Below, piece by piece: positions 1 to 11,700 of a stretch of 64,000 nucleotides of DNA (the first letter of the stretch is position 1; each line of letters begins with the position of its first letter). This DNA comes from Tipula vernalis (taxonomy: Eukaryota; Arthropoda; Insecta; Diptera; Tipulidae), in contig OY282558.1 in the NCBI GenBank assembly GCA_958295665.1, positions 22,567,409-22,631,408 of the forward strand, given 5' to 3'. The notes below the pieces were generated by a model. That model ran no database searches and was not told the origin of the DNA. It saw only the letters and a program-made list of their open reading frames with translations. A program made the position numbers and the translations under genes.

Positions 1-190
1 TTGGTTAAACCATCTGGGCTGTAGAGAGGACACAGACAGACTGACAGACTGACAGACAGACACCATTTCGAAACCCACTTTTTCGGACTCAGGGGACCTC
101 AAAACAAATGAATCTCTAAAAATCTCAAGGTCCAAAATTTTCATGATTACTATACATACTTTATTTTACTAGAGTAAAAGAAAGTAATAA
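1..190 (+). repeat. Interspersed repeat, copy 1 (GACA/CAGA-rich core), cut by window edge
   Basis: The segment has a run of GACAGACTGACAGAC units, then a block containing ATTTCGAAACCCACTTTTTC, and closes near TTACTAGAGTAAAAGAAAG. The same order of blocks recurs at about 14265-14450 and 15055-15236 with only scattered differences, so this is one dispersed family. The 5' part seen in the other two copies lies outside the window or is missing. No coding capacity. CAGACAGAC-type tracts are common in insect transposons, but the family is not identified here. Confidence 0.75.
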
Positions 191-224
191 AGTAGGCGGT
201 TTTTGGATTTTTTTTCAGCTCGCG

Positions 225-446
225 GTGATTTCAAAACGCCGGTTGATGTTGTATATTGCACATGTGTGCGAGTATTTTGTTTTAATTTTCGGTTTTATTT
301 CATTTCTGTCTTCTCATATTATTTGTGTTGATGTTTCTGTAATTTTGATTTCGCATTTCCGCAATCCGTATGCTTTCAGTTACTCTTGCCCTACCGCTAA
401 AGATGTTTCGAATTCATACAATCTGGTGGGTACCATGTTGATCTAA
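225..446 (+). other. Exon-like short open frame, unrecognised
   Basis: A 73-codon open frame follows a polypyrimidine run ending in CAG at about 219, which looks like a splice acceptor. It contains CTG|GTGGGT, a possible donor, near 426. There is no ATG at its start. The translation is hydrophobic at residues 15-45 and resembles no family I recognise. It could be an exon of a gene whose other exons are outside the window, a piece of the adjoining repeat, or chance. The only support is the bounded splice-like signals, so confidence is low. Confidence 0.12.
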
Positions 447-1475
447 AATTCTAAAGTTTTAAAAGTGTCTTGTTCTGAGTGAATGGTTTGAAAGGTTTTT
501 CTCAAGTTACAAATTCCACGTCAAATTCATATTTCATTCTTTGATTTCAGACTGATTTTAATTTACACTAAAAGCCAACTGGAACTAAGGGACATATTAC
601 ACTGTTAGCTTCAGATTAAGTGATTTGGGATCCACAGTTTAGTATCGTAGAGGACCAGTTCAAATTTATCTTTCAAGGTCAGAACATTTTGATTCGTTAT
701 TATGCAACAGTTAGTAGTAGTTTCATCTTTTTTTAATATAATTGGAAATAATTTATACATATGTCCATATAACAGAATTAATATTCAAATTGAAAATAAG
801 CAATTTTTTAAACTTCCTCGTAAGGAAGGATTTTTAAATAATTGAAAAAGCTTCAACTAATTATTCAGGGATAAAATTTAACAAGTCAAGTATTAAGGTA
901 AATCTTATAACATTACCGCAAACTGGAAAATGTTAAGTTACATTGCCACGTCCAAGCCGTAATTTCTTTGTGCCTCCTCAATCTAGCCAAGAAGGAAATC
1001 ACTAATTTATAGATTTTCAATTTCATCTTTGAACAATCAAAACTAATCTCACTTTCTCAATTCAGAAAATTGCAACAAGATTTTCACTAAATTCCTTTCA
1101 TTTGGACACGATTTCTTTTGTTATAAACCCCCATTAATTAATTAGTTACACTATATATTTGTACAAAAAAAAAAAAAATTTAAATAGAAAACTATTAATC
1201 GTAAAACTAATTAAACTATTACGACACAGATAATAAAATACACCCAATAAAAGTGCATATTAAAATGTGGTGGAAACTGAAGTGTATTATTATTGAATGT
1301 GATGTTTATATTAAGTGAACCGCACACAACCTTTGTACATAGTTAGAGAGATAAATCGCGATTATCGCCTTAAACAAATAATTCTCATTCACCACTATAA
1401 ATTGTTTATTTATTATAAACAAAATTATTTATTTTAAACACTAAATTTATTGATAAATTACCAAAATAAACTATT

Positions 1476-1506
1476 ATAATATTATTATTATTATTATTAT
1501 TATTAT
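1476..1506. repeat. (ATT)n microsatellite
   Basis: About nine ATT/TTA units in a row, read directly from the sequence. Confidence 0.9.
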
Positions 1507-2362
1507 CACAAAAACTATAAATTACTTCAGCGCCTAATCGACAGACGGTGTATAACATTTAAGTACTCTCTGTATCAAAATCTAGCAGAGAACTGAATTA
1601 GAATTTATAATATTTGTATTTGAAAAATTATAAACCTGTGTGAGAATTAAATCGGTATGACACACTACTAAGAAGTAAGTTTAATATTATTAATTAATAC
1701 TAAAGCAATGAAAACTATATAAACTAAAACAAATATATGAGTGATCATAAATTCACTTTTATTACAAAAATTAAAATTGCGAACGACAAAATGCATTTAT
1801 ACTATATATGTATATAGTTATAAAAACTAAACTTTTAGTGGGAATAAATATATTGTTAAACTTTTAAGTTTAACTGAAATTATTCATATGTAACATGTTG
1901 GTAATATTTTATTACAACGAACTTCTGCTATTTAATACTAAAATGATTTGTTTTTATGCGCATCGTTAGGAAACATAAACTACAAATATGTAAATAACAT
2001 GTTTTTATGGCAATAATTAAAATGTGAAACTTTCAGCACGTGTTTATGAAAAGTAATAAATTTCGCGACCATGAAAATTGTTTTAAGAAAGTGATAATAT
2101 TTGCAGTCGGTCGTATATATAATTCGTTGAGATTCTTTCATGGGGTATATAGTGCAGTAGGAAAGTATTAATCGTACATTAATAATAATATGGTTTGATT
2201 ATAACGAAGGCTTCCTTTTGAAGAGGTCAAACGTCAAAACCCTTCATAGTATGTAAGTATGTAACACCGCCAGTATTTCTATAAGAAATACAATGACTCA
2301 CAGTGAAATTAACCCGACGTTCATTAACTTCTCAAAAATAATAAATAAAAGAACCGGATTAA

Positions 2363-2412
2363 TTCAATAACAATAACAATAACAAATAACAAACAACAAA
2401 CAACCAACAACA
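2363..2412. repeat. (AACA/AATA) low-complexity tract
   Basis: Imperfect AATAAC and AAACAAC units about 50 bp long. No function implied. Confidence 0.8.
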
Positions 2413-4388
2413 GAAAGAATTTAATTACAGAAACCTTTACAAAACATGTCTTAAAGGGATATAAAAATATTTTCTTGGAAATCGTTTCTGCAGGAGGATC
2501 AATTTTTGACAATGCAGAACAGAGTGAAACCTTTATAAATCATTTAATGAACTGCAAAACACATTAGAACCACCACAAACTTCACCAGGCAACAAAAGGC
2601 CAATGTTTCCCCACTAATAAGAAGAGGAGCAAAACAAGAAGAAATAAAACTCAACAGTTTGGAAGCCATGAGTAACACGTGCGGGAAGAGATAAAATGTC
2701 ACTTCCAGTTGGCTGATTTCCGCCAAAATAGGAGACCTTAAAATGTTAATTAATGAAATTCAAACACGTACATGTATAAAAACGTGTGTTTCAATCATCA
2801 ATCTATTTTTAGTGACACGTTCATTTCAAAGAATCCGTATACAAATTTTCAATGTTAATTAAATATTAATTTAGTAATAATTATAATAATAATGTTATTT
2901 ATGGTTCGTTTTTTACTGTAACCCGGAAAAATATTTAATTTAAGAATATTGTAATTCTTACTCTTCTCGGTTTAATAAATTTTGCTTGAAAAGTTATCTT
3001 TGAGCATGTTTACGTCGAATTGACATTGGCAGATTTCAAGAGTCGAAATATTACCATAATTTCATATAATTGAGGAATAACATTTAGTGTTAACTAATCA
3101 TAATTGTATATTTAATTTAAATACTATTTAACATAATTGATTTGTTTTTAAATATCTAGACCATGAAAATGTACATAATTTAATTATTTTAGATGAGCCA
3201 CTAACCGCAACTGCCCTTTAACAAAGATAATTTATTCGGATGTGATTATATTAAAGGTTGTTTGTTATTTTTAATACATTTCAGCGGAAGGTGTATTATT
3301 TCACGCTAATTATAATATAATATTGCAAAACTACATCATGGGCAGAAACACGTGCGCTTATTAGCAAAAAAAAAAATGTTCAATGTAATAAACAAATATA
3401 CTCTTAAATGGTACGATTAAAACGTACAAAACCACAAATTAATAATAAATACTCATTTGTCTGCCAAATAAATAACATCACGTGTTGGCAAAAACATTGC
3501 ATTCAATAATTATTCAACCAATTTGGCTTTTGGCCATAAATAATAAATTTTCAATAATTAAAATCAAAATATGAATACATTACTGAAAGGTTATTTTCAT
3601 AAATATGCGTTAGTATCACATGATATTGATACACATTAGAAATTTAAAAAAAACAAATGCAGGTGATACAAAATTCTACCCCTAACAATCCAAGCTACAG
3701 TTAAAAATCTCCAGTAGGAGGTGTGTCTTCGTGACGTCGAATTAAAGCTAAGCTGCGACAGCTAATAAAAATTGTAACTACATGTAAACAAACTAATTTG
3801 TTATAACAACTAGTTTATACTACTGCAATTACAATTGTGGTTTTTCAATTAATTCAATTTCCACTACATATACGTCGACTCGACTACTACTTTTCATATT
3901 AAATGAATAAATTAACCCTAAAAGCATTTAATAATTTGCGCAAATGGAATATTTGTTGCTTAATATTTTCACTAATTTGCATATGGATATATAGTAAAGC
4001 AAATCTAATCGAATTATTTTAAAATCACGTGTTACCAGATGGCATATGATTATTGTTTCCAGAATATAATCAAACGAATAATTGATTATCGCGTGTCTTA
4101 GTCTTAATTAAAATAACTCGTTATGACAAAACGAGTACGATTAAAGAAAATGAATCGACACAAATTTAATCGAACCAATGATAATTAAATGGAAATATCT
4201 ACAAATAAACAAAGTTCATCCATTTACTAAACTATGCAAGAGTGTAAACAATCAAATATATCTTAAATGAAAACAGTAACGAGTTTTCTAAGCTAAGTTA
4301 GGGTTACCAGCACCCTGATTCTGTAAAAAATAAGATAATGGATAAACGTGTAAACATGCAAAAAGCGAAGCCTACTTTAATGAATTCG

Positions 4389-4433
4389 CAATTTTTCGAT
4401 TTTACCAGTACTTCAAATAAAATCGAAAAATTG
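4389..4433. repeat. 16-bp perfect hairpin
   Basis: CAATTTTTCGATTTTA and its exact reverse complement are separated by 13 nt, inside the transposon near its left end. Possibly a subterminal transposase-binding site; that is inference. Confidence 0.8.
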
Positions 4434-4610
4434 TACCGACTATATCACTCATTAAATTATAAAAATCAATGTATGCCTGGTTTTTCTAATAGTTAAAATA
4501 TAGTAACTATGGTTACATCGATTATATAAGCCTTTGTATAATCGATTATATAAACATTTGTAAAATGTAGTAGCATAATTAAAATCGTGTAGGCTTAGCA
4601 AATTTGAAAT

Positions 4611-4874
4611 TTGACAAAAGAAAAAACAACAATTCTGTTTATATATGTCAGTTTCCAGTTATCGACTTCAATAAATCCAAAATGGATCGTTTCGGGAATA
4701 ATTTCAAATTTAAGGAAAGATACAACCTTAATTAAAGAAGAACCGCCTTCTTCCGTAGAAGAACCGTCTTCTTCCTTAAAAGAACCGTCTTCTTCCTTAA
4801 AGGAACCGTCTTCTCAACCGTCTAATGCAGCAACAAATATCTATAATAATTGTACATTTATTTATAATTATTAA
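4611..4874 (+). pseudogene. C-terminal fragment of a transposon-encoded protein with EPSSSLK heptads
   Basis: An 87-codon frame with no ATG; a stop lies just upstream. Its second half has 21-bp tandem repeats encoding (K)EPSSSLK about three times, then a tail ending in an N-N-C-T-F motif with aromatic and Asn residues. It lies within the 4310-5104 inverted-repeat element and runs toward its right end, so it is most likely the last exon or remaining C-terminus of an element-encoded protein. I do not recognise the family. The repeats preserve frame, which argues that the frame was once translated. Confidence 0.35.
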
Positions 4875-4932
4875 AATTGTAACTTTTCTATTTAAATTTA
4901 TTGTTTTCTTTATTCAAGATATAGTCTCCTGT

Positions 4933-5070
4933 ATACCACACGACAATGGATAATTTTCTCTTATTTCGACGTATTGCCTTTGCAAAACACCACTCGACCT
5001 TCGGTCTCGTGGTGTTTCAGGCAATACGTCTCGTATAATCGAAAATTTTCGATCGTCTTGTGGTATAACA
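4933..5070. repeat. Large imperfect palindrome (about 65-bp arms)
   Basis: The outer arms pair ATACCACACGACAATG with the complement of CGATCGTCTTGTGGTAT. The inner arms pair GACGTATTGCC with GGCAATACGTC and AACACCACTCGACC with the complement of GGTCTCGTGGTGTT. The loop is TTC-like. It sits subterminally in the 4310-5104 element. It is either a transposition signal or a strong RNA hairpin if transcribed. Confidence 0.8.
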
Positions 5071-5104
5071 TACGATTATCTTATTTTTTAGAGAATCAGG
5101 GTGC

Positions 5105-5985
5105 AGATAGGGTTACCAACCAAACATGTTTGTAAAAGGTAAAAACAGAAAATCAAATTTTAAACGGTTAAATTGCCCTTTGGAAATTTTAGACAAATCA
5201 TATTTAATGCGAATTAAAGATAAATTCAGTTAAAAAAGATTAATTAACTCTCAATCAATTAATTAGAAGTTCAGATTTCCAATTTTTTCAGAAATCTTTT
5301 ATCATTAATGCGGTAATTGTAAAACTTAAAATTTAAACAAATTAATAGGAATAGGTTTAGAGTTTTCAGCGATTCCTTTCATCCATCGACTGAGAACTTA
5401 TTTAGCCTCCAAATTTTATTTTGTCTTTTGTCGTTTTCGAAAAGTTATTTAATCGAAAAAAATGTAAATAGGTTAAAACATAGGGTGCGTCCGACATGAA
5501 AAATGTGCATTTAGCGAAGACAAATTTCAAAAAGTTACATGCGATGTAGCTTTTATGTGCATTTTTAATACGTTGTTTGATGTCAATTTATAATTAAATT
5601 AATTATATTTATCGATTTATTAATTCAGAGTTGTACAATTCCAATTAATTTAATGCGCATTTTAAATAATGTGCATTTAAATTCGAATTTCGGACACACC
5701 CATAGATTTAACAAAAAAGTAAATTGAATAAACGAGAGAGTACAATACTGTGCAACTACCAAAAAAAAGTGTAGAAAAGAGCAGATACTGAAAAAATACT
5801 CTTTAAAGAGCACGCAGCAGCAAGTCTGGTAACCCTCTCTCCAAATCACCAAACTAAATTGATGATTAGACTTTCATGATTTTGCTGGCAGATAGCAGAG
5901 TTTATTTTAATTCATATAGTTGTACTTTCCATTCGTTTTAAATATCAATAGAACACGCGTTTTTTTCGTGAAATTTTATCATAAC
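5105..5985. other. No gene seen
   Basis: AT-rich DNA. A minus-strand frame at 5625-5852 lacks recognisable motifs and is Phe/Leu/Cys-rich, typical of a chance ORF. Confidence 0.6.
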
Positions 5986-5988
5986 TAA

Positions 5989-6312
5989 AGCCTGATTTCC
6001 ATTATAAAATATTTACTGACTATGACTGTGTGAGAGAAAAAAAACTTTTTCAATTTTACAGAAGGTACTGAAAAAATTATTATAGTATACTGACATTTTC
6101 ATAGTATACTGACAAAATTTACTGAAAAAATATATGAAGCGAAGTATATTTTTTCTGTACTGGAAAAATATTTAAATTTTTCAATGATATTTTTCAAAAA
6201 CAATTAAAAACAAAAAATGGTTACTGTCACTTTAATGAAATTTTGGATTTTTCCGTTTTAATTCAGTAAAACATACTGCCAGTAAATGTTTCATAATGGA
6301 AACCAGGAGCCT
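5989..6312. mobile_element. PIF/Harbinger-like MITE, TSD TAA
   Basis: The ends are imperfect inverted repeats of about 33 bp: left AGCCTGATTTCCATTATAA, right (reverse complement) AGGCTCCTGGTTTCCATTA, both continuing into ATTTACTG. The flanks read TAA on both sides (5986-5988 and 6313-6315). A 3-bp TWA duplication and terminal GGC/AGCC are typical of PIF/Harbinger elements. No coding capacity. Confidence 0.6.
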
Positions 6313-6314
6313 TA

Positions 6315-6726
6315 AGACTGATTTACATTCAACGATAATCGACGTCTGCAAAAAAATTGAAATACAACATAGGAAAAAGTACAAAGACAAAAAGAGAAAA
6401 AACAATCATCTGCTTAAAAAAGTCAATTGAAACCCGAGAAACAAACCCAAAAAACCTCGTCTGCTTTTTTTGCAGATGTCGAGTTTCATCTTTTTTCTGT
6501 AAAATCGGCGATGCTTGGAAAAATAACTGTAATAAGGTTACATAAATAAGAAAACTAATCATTTGTATTTTACTGTTAATGTACGGTTATGTACTGGTAA
6601 TGTACTGTTAATGTGTTAATTTACGGTTAATGACATTTTTTGTTTAAATCTATTTCTTATGTGTAAAGAAAATGAATTTTTGATTTGACATCTGCATCTG
6701 CTAAAATTTTTGAATGTAATTCAGTC
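6315..6726. mobile_element. Probable MITE abutting two neighbours, T(T)AA junctions
   Basis: Left GACTGATTTACATTCAA and right (reverse complement) GACTGAATTACATTCAA are inverted repeats. Both ends are joined to neighbouring elements by TTAA, readable as a TTA, TAA or TTAA duplication. Subterminal blocks with GACGTCTGC and GCAGATGTC also face each other. The ORFs on both strands at 6329-6562 are mirror images of an A/T-rich inverted structure, not genes. Confidence 0.5.
6566..6632. repeat. About 11-bp tandem repeat (TACTGTTAATG-type)
   Basis: Five to six degenerate units related to TACTGTTAATG and TACGGTTAATG, inside the middle MITE. Confidence 0.7.
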
Positions 6727-6887
6727 TTAAGGCTGGAAACACACCGAATTAGTCAAAACGTTTTTGCTTTGAGTAGGCAAGACGATTTCTCTAAACATAG
6801 TGCACATACAATCAAACAAATTGTTTTTAGTCAAATTGTCTCGTGTTGCTTTATAAGTTGGTGTGAATTGATTTCATAGAATACAAA

Positions 6888-6986
6888 ATGTCGTCGGAGT
6901 TAGAGGATGATTTTGTATTATGTGCATATTATTTTATATATAAATATGATAAATATGTATATTGTTGTATGTATATTGTAATTTAA
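6888..6986 (+). pseudogene. N-terminal stub of a Harbinger-type transposase
   Basis: A 32-residue frame starts M-S-S-E-L-E-D-D-F-V-L-C-A-Y-Y. Known family feature: Harbinger nucleases commonly start with a short acidic SSxxEDD stretch followed by a hydrophobic LxxYYL-type helix, then an Arg/Lys run and WVHP. Here the basic run and the catalytic domain are missing and a stop follows after about 100 bp. Placement just inside the left TIR supports the call. Similarity is judged by eye over a short stretch. Confidence 0.4.
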
Positions 6987-7222
6987 TACAATTTTTTTTT
7001 GTACCATAAAAATCCTTATTAATTTGATTTATAAAACGGCGACCACGAAACAACTGCAAACACTTTTTTTTTTGATTCAATCAGTTTTGTCTTGTGTTGC
7101 TTTGATTATTGTCAGTGTGAATTAACACATTGATTTATGGAGTATGAACACCTTCTTCAATCATGTTTCATTAGTCAAATTTGACTTAACACAATTTTGC
7201 TTTAATATGTGTGAATGGACTC

Positions 7223-7810
7223 ATAATGCCCGATTTAGATGAAGAAAAATGTTTGCCTTGCAAAAAAAAAAGAGATTAGTATATTACAATTTTCGTTTGA
7301 ATGACAAGAATAAAACATAAACATGCAAAATTATGTTAGCGTTTTTTTTGTTTTTTTTTTACCAATTGTTACTATAAAAACATTAAAAATAAATATGATA
7401 CTATAAAATATACTCGACCCGACTATATTTTTTGATATTTTATAGTAACAAACAAACACAAACACAATAAAAGTATATTATGAAAACCTATACGATGACC
7501 AGAAGTCAAATGTTATAGCAGAAAAAATCAAATCAACAACGGTTTTCCCAATTTTATTTATTAAGTTTTATTTTTGTCACTAACAATTTTATTTATTATT
7601 CTAAATTTTATTTTTGTCACACTACTGATAAATGTAAAAAATATAACAGTCAATTATGTATAAGCCGCCAAAAAATTATAGCATCGCCATTTTGGTTTGC
7701 ATAGTCCTTTCTCATTTTAACTAATGGATATTTTTTTATTGCGTGCAGCTCTATGCAAGGCAAACATTTTTTGCAAGGCAAACATTTTTCTTCATCTAAA
7801 TCGGGCATTA
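7223..7810. repeat. Perfect 43-bp inverted repeat, about 500 bp apart
   Basis: The block from TAATGCCCGATTTAGATG to TGCCTTGCAAAAAA at 7223-7266 is repeated exactly on the other strand at 7767-7810. The right arm is followed by a partial tandem duplication of GCAAGGCAAACATTTTT. Read on the minus strand, the arm encodes M-P-D-L-D-E-E-K-C-L-P-C-K-K. It lies inside the decayed Harbinger element. Confidence 0.85.
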
Positions 7811-8420
7811 AGCACAATACAATATTTGCCGTTCTATGTTTTATGAAACAAAATGTTTGACGTAAAATTGTTTTGCCTGATTCAGTGTGCATAGCGTTAT
7901 ACAATCGTATGCATTTTGGCCGCAAGTCGCTTTAAGACAAGAAAAAAACGTTTTGTCTAATTCGGTGTGTTTCCAGCCTAACTATGCAATTCGATGACAA
8001 TTTTCGACGGCTATCGATTTGTATTAGGAAGTATAGGAAGGAAAAGGAAAACAATAACTATTGTTTTCTTTTTTCTTCCTGAAGGCCCCAGGCTTTATGC
8101 GTTCCAATAATATTTTTCTAACTTTTTTGTTGAGACTTATAGAGCTATACACGCAATAGAAGAAATTTATATGCGAAAAAAGAGAAAAGTATAACAAAAA
8201 AATGTCGGGATTCTATAATTTTTTGGCGAATGCTGCGCTAATACTATTTTATTTATCAAAATTACGACTTTTTTGGCTAAAATGGAAACTTTTCGAAGAT
8301 AAATTTTAATTTTTAATTAAAAGTTTTGTAAAAATAAAAATAAAGCGCTATAATAATTTGAACCTCGCCATTTTTATTGTGTTTGTTTCCATAAAATATA
8401 CTCAGGTCGAGTATATTTTA

Positions 8421-8730
8421 AGCCTGTATTCTATTCCAAAGCATTTTCACAGAATTTGTGTTTTCAATTATTTTCCGTTACAGAATAAAAAATAAAAAAA
8501 TATCTTTACCATAAAAAGGCCGTACTATGAAAATTAATGGTGTGAGCGAGAAATATGTTTTCATCATACACAAAATGTATTATGGCATCACACTAGCACA
8601 GCCACAACTTTTATGTAATAAATATTTTTACTGACAAAGTTGGATGTCCCATTCATACAACCACCGATTTTATATATTTATCTCAATATATTTACGCTAA
8701 TAAACATTTTTTCGTAATGGAATACCGGCT
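8421..8730. mobile_element. PIF/Harbinger-like MITE, TSD TTA
   Basis: Left AGCCTGTATTCTATTCC and right (reverse complement) AGCCGGTATTCCATTACG are imperfect TIRs, flanked by TTA on both sides (8418-8420 and 8731-8733). The TIR resembles that of the 5989-6312 element, so they are probably related subfamilies. No open frame. Confidence 0.6.
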
Positions 8731-8733
8731 TTA

Positions 8734-11700
8734 TAGTCAAAAAAAAAATTTTATGGAAACAAAGTTAAAAAAAAGAAAAAATAATTCAACAAAATTTTGT
8801 TAGTCTAAATTCTGGTTCTTGTCTTTCAAATGAAATTCTCAAAATACTGATCTCTTCATTTTTTGTTGGGAAAAATTGTTGGAACATGTAAATCATGCTT
8901 AATTTGATTTTCGTATTTGTCATTCTAAAGGTGAATTCGCACGATGTGTTTTAATTATGTTTTAAGTAACAAACAAAAATATGTAAAAAAGTACAAATGT
9001 GTTTTAAAACATTTGTGATGTTGAAAATCGCGTCCACACGTTCATTAAAAACATTTGTATATTGCCAAAACCAACATGCAAGCCTTGTGGTTCGCTTAAA
9101 TGGCAAATACCATAACACAAATGTACATTAAATATGGAAAAATGGAAAATATTCAGGAAAAGAGGCCATATTCTGGAAAAGGGCACAGTTTTCAAAAGGT
9201 AGGACGTAAAATAACCTTTACATGTCCTTTCGTTTTCATCGAGCAACTCAATAATCATCAGCAAATACTAATACTTTCTGAGAAAACTAACTTTTCGGAC
9301 TTCTATCTCAAACAGAAAACATCACTTTTCAACACAATAGAATAAATAGTTATTTGCGTACCAAGTGCCGGTAACCAGTGACTATATTTTTCTTTTCAAG
9401 ATGAAAGTTTGTAGTTTGTACAATAGCGCTCTGATCTTTAAAGAATGTTAGCAAAAAACTGAGTTTAAAAGAATCCTGTCTTAGAAAAACCGTTAAAACT
9501 GCTCCCATACTTCTTAAAACTATCATACAATTATGTAAATTACATCAATATTCCAGATAATGAGTTACCTCGCAATTATGCAAATCTGAATGTCTTGCAA
9601 ACATTATTTTAAAAATAAAAATGAATATTTGTTTGTTTAAAATCTGGCGAATGTGTCCATGGGGTTACAATCATATTTCGTTATCTAATATTAACTTTGT
9701 TTATAGCAATTATTGTCATGATTATCATGACATTAATTACGATATTAGCTCCAACAAAAAATTCTCAGGAATTTCTTATGTGTTCAATTTATCTTATCGC
9801 ACATATTGATTCGGACGGATATTTAAATATTTTGTATACTACACAATTGCCAATGCAAACAACTTATTCCCGTCACATTATTATTTCATTGAACTTTTAA
9901 TCATTTTATACAGTTTGTAGACTTTCACAAACGATTATGTTTCTTTGGTAACACAGAATGATTTTTCTTTAAGAATTTGTTTGCTAGTGCCTCAAAGTAA
10001 TTTTCTCATAAATACTGGGCTCGATTCTGAGACGTTAAAAAACATGTTATGTTATTTTATTTCCGCGCTTCCTATTTTAATTTGTACTGAAGGCAGAATC
10101 GTGCATATTAATTATTAACAAGATCAACATATCTGTATTAGTTTGTATAAGCAATTTTTTAGTAGGTTTCGATCAGGTGGTAATTAAGCTTGAAATTATT
10201 CACAATCTTTCAAAGAAAATTAACTTTATTTTATAATCACCATGCCAGATACCTACTTGATTGAAAATGCAATTTACTCGCCTGCGAATTACACGAGGAA
10301 ATTGTGCCAAATAAGACTTACGGAACAGCAAAGATGTTTTAATTAAATGGTGCAGTGACCAGATCTCCCTGCAACAACAAAATTTTGGTTTACACAGTTA
10401 TATTTTCAAACAAATTTTCTTGAAAATCAATTTTTTTCAAATACTACCTGAAGCCTCCTTTATTAATAAAAATTAAGATTTCAATTTTCATTTACACATG
10501 CTAACTTACAGATATCATCTTACCAATTTAACATTCGTATAATTAGTTCTTCCTTTTGATGTCATCATAATTATTTCTGAATGACTTAAAACTTTAGACT
10601 TAAAAATATCAAAGAAAGTTAATTTATATAAAGGCTTCCTAATGTTATGCTTTGGAATATGGTCGTGGAAAATTAATGTTGTAATAGCGGAGTGACAATG
10701 TTACGAAAAGTTAAAACAAGTTGTTAAAACAAGAATACACCCTCCCTTAACTCCGCCTAGGTACAAGGCCCAGTAGGAACTAACTCTAAACCGAATTTAT
10801 TTGAGTATTTTGATCTATGGCTGAGTTAAATAATTAATTTATAATAAATTTTTCATTAATTAATATAAAATTTATTACAGACAATTTCTCAACATGTAGC
10901 GTGGATGAACAGGTAAATGAAAAATAATTTTTAAAAAATTTCCAATTAATCAATAAATTTTAAATTTGTTAGGCCTAATACCCATTGCGTCTCCCACAGA
11001 CATTTGTAAGACCCGTCCCTGTTCATCGATCGTTTCGAATAATCAAAGGAAACAAATTAAAATAAAAAATTTAATATAATTTCCAGCCCTACGCTTTGAG
11101 CCCTTTAAATGTTATGAAAATTATTTCCCAATATCTTTACATAACAAAGTTATTAAGCAAAAGAAGAATTTTTATAATATCCAATTAGTCTCGAGAAGCT
11201 GTATATACACCATTATTAAATAGGTTTAATCAAAAATATCCGTTCTACAACATTCAGTAAAATAGCCGTATCATATACTCATATAAAACAAACAAAACTA
11301 TCCCATATATGTATCTTTGCATTGCAATGACATTTTTACTGTTTTAGTTTGTTAATTGAAAAATGAGTGCATTTAATTTAGAAACAAAAAAACGTTGCCC
11401 CTATATTACTGTTTAATGCACTATTGCATTGCACGCTGCAATAAACACAAATGACGCAATAAAATCTAATGTGTTAAAGCGCACCATGACTCCCCCTGTT
11501 ACGTTTATTAAGAGAAAACGTGATCGCGATTCTTTCAAAATAGATAACTTTGTTAATATCAGACTGATAAGGCTTCTTCTATCAAACTTTTAGCAAATTA
11601 TTTATTAGACAATTAGACGATCGTTCTTCTTATTGTATACCAAACACAAAAATTTTTTGATACTACCTACGTAAAAAAGTATACATTATAGTGTTCTCGT

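Larger units (their letters stand above)
451..4309. other. No gene seen; AT-rich intergenic DNA
   Basis: I find no convincing open frame, tRNA or conserved coding signal. Two short minus-strand frames near 2324-2726 have the low-complexity look of chance ORFs. Simple repeats inside are listed separately. Confidence 0.6.
4310..5104. mobile_element. Hairpin-rich DNA transposon with about 30-bp TIRs, unclassified
   Basis: Both ends carry GCACCCTGATTCT followed, after one mismatch, by TAAAAAATAAGATAAT, in inverted orientation: about 30 of 31 bases match. An 11-bp direct repeat TAGGGTTACCA abuts the left end and lies 3 nt beyond the right end, suggesting a long target duplication. Inside are a 16-bp perfect hairpin (4389-4433), two tandem 24-bp units (about 4510-4560), a coding-like frame with heptad repeats, and a large imperfect palindrome (4933-5070). 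The 795-bp size and lack of a full transposase indicate a deletion derivative. The superfamily is not clear: MULE or a PIF-related group such as ISL2EU are possible. Confidence 0.7.
6731..7978 (+). mobile_element. PIF/Harbinger DNA transposon, deletion derivative
   Basis: Terminal inverted repeats of about 35 bp begin GGCTGGAAACACACCGAATT on both ends. TAA duplications flank the element at 6728-6730 and 7979-7981. The TWA target duplication and GGC terminus fit PIF/Harbinger. An ATG at 6888 opens a frame whose first residues look like a Harbinger nuclease N-terminus. The rest of the transposase is absent, so this copy is non-autonomous. Internal segments resemble each other and the TIR (GTGTTGCTTT...GTGTGAATT at 6845-6870 and 7091-7117; a TIR-like block at 7861-7895), suggesting nested or repeatedly patched ends. 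Confidence 0.7.

Noticed and set aside
7650..7925. 91-codon minus-strand frame with C-L-P-C-K-K-C-L-P-C
   Set aside because: The Cys pattern arises from a local tandem duplication in the inverted repeat of a dead Harbinger element; not a zinc-binding gene.
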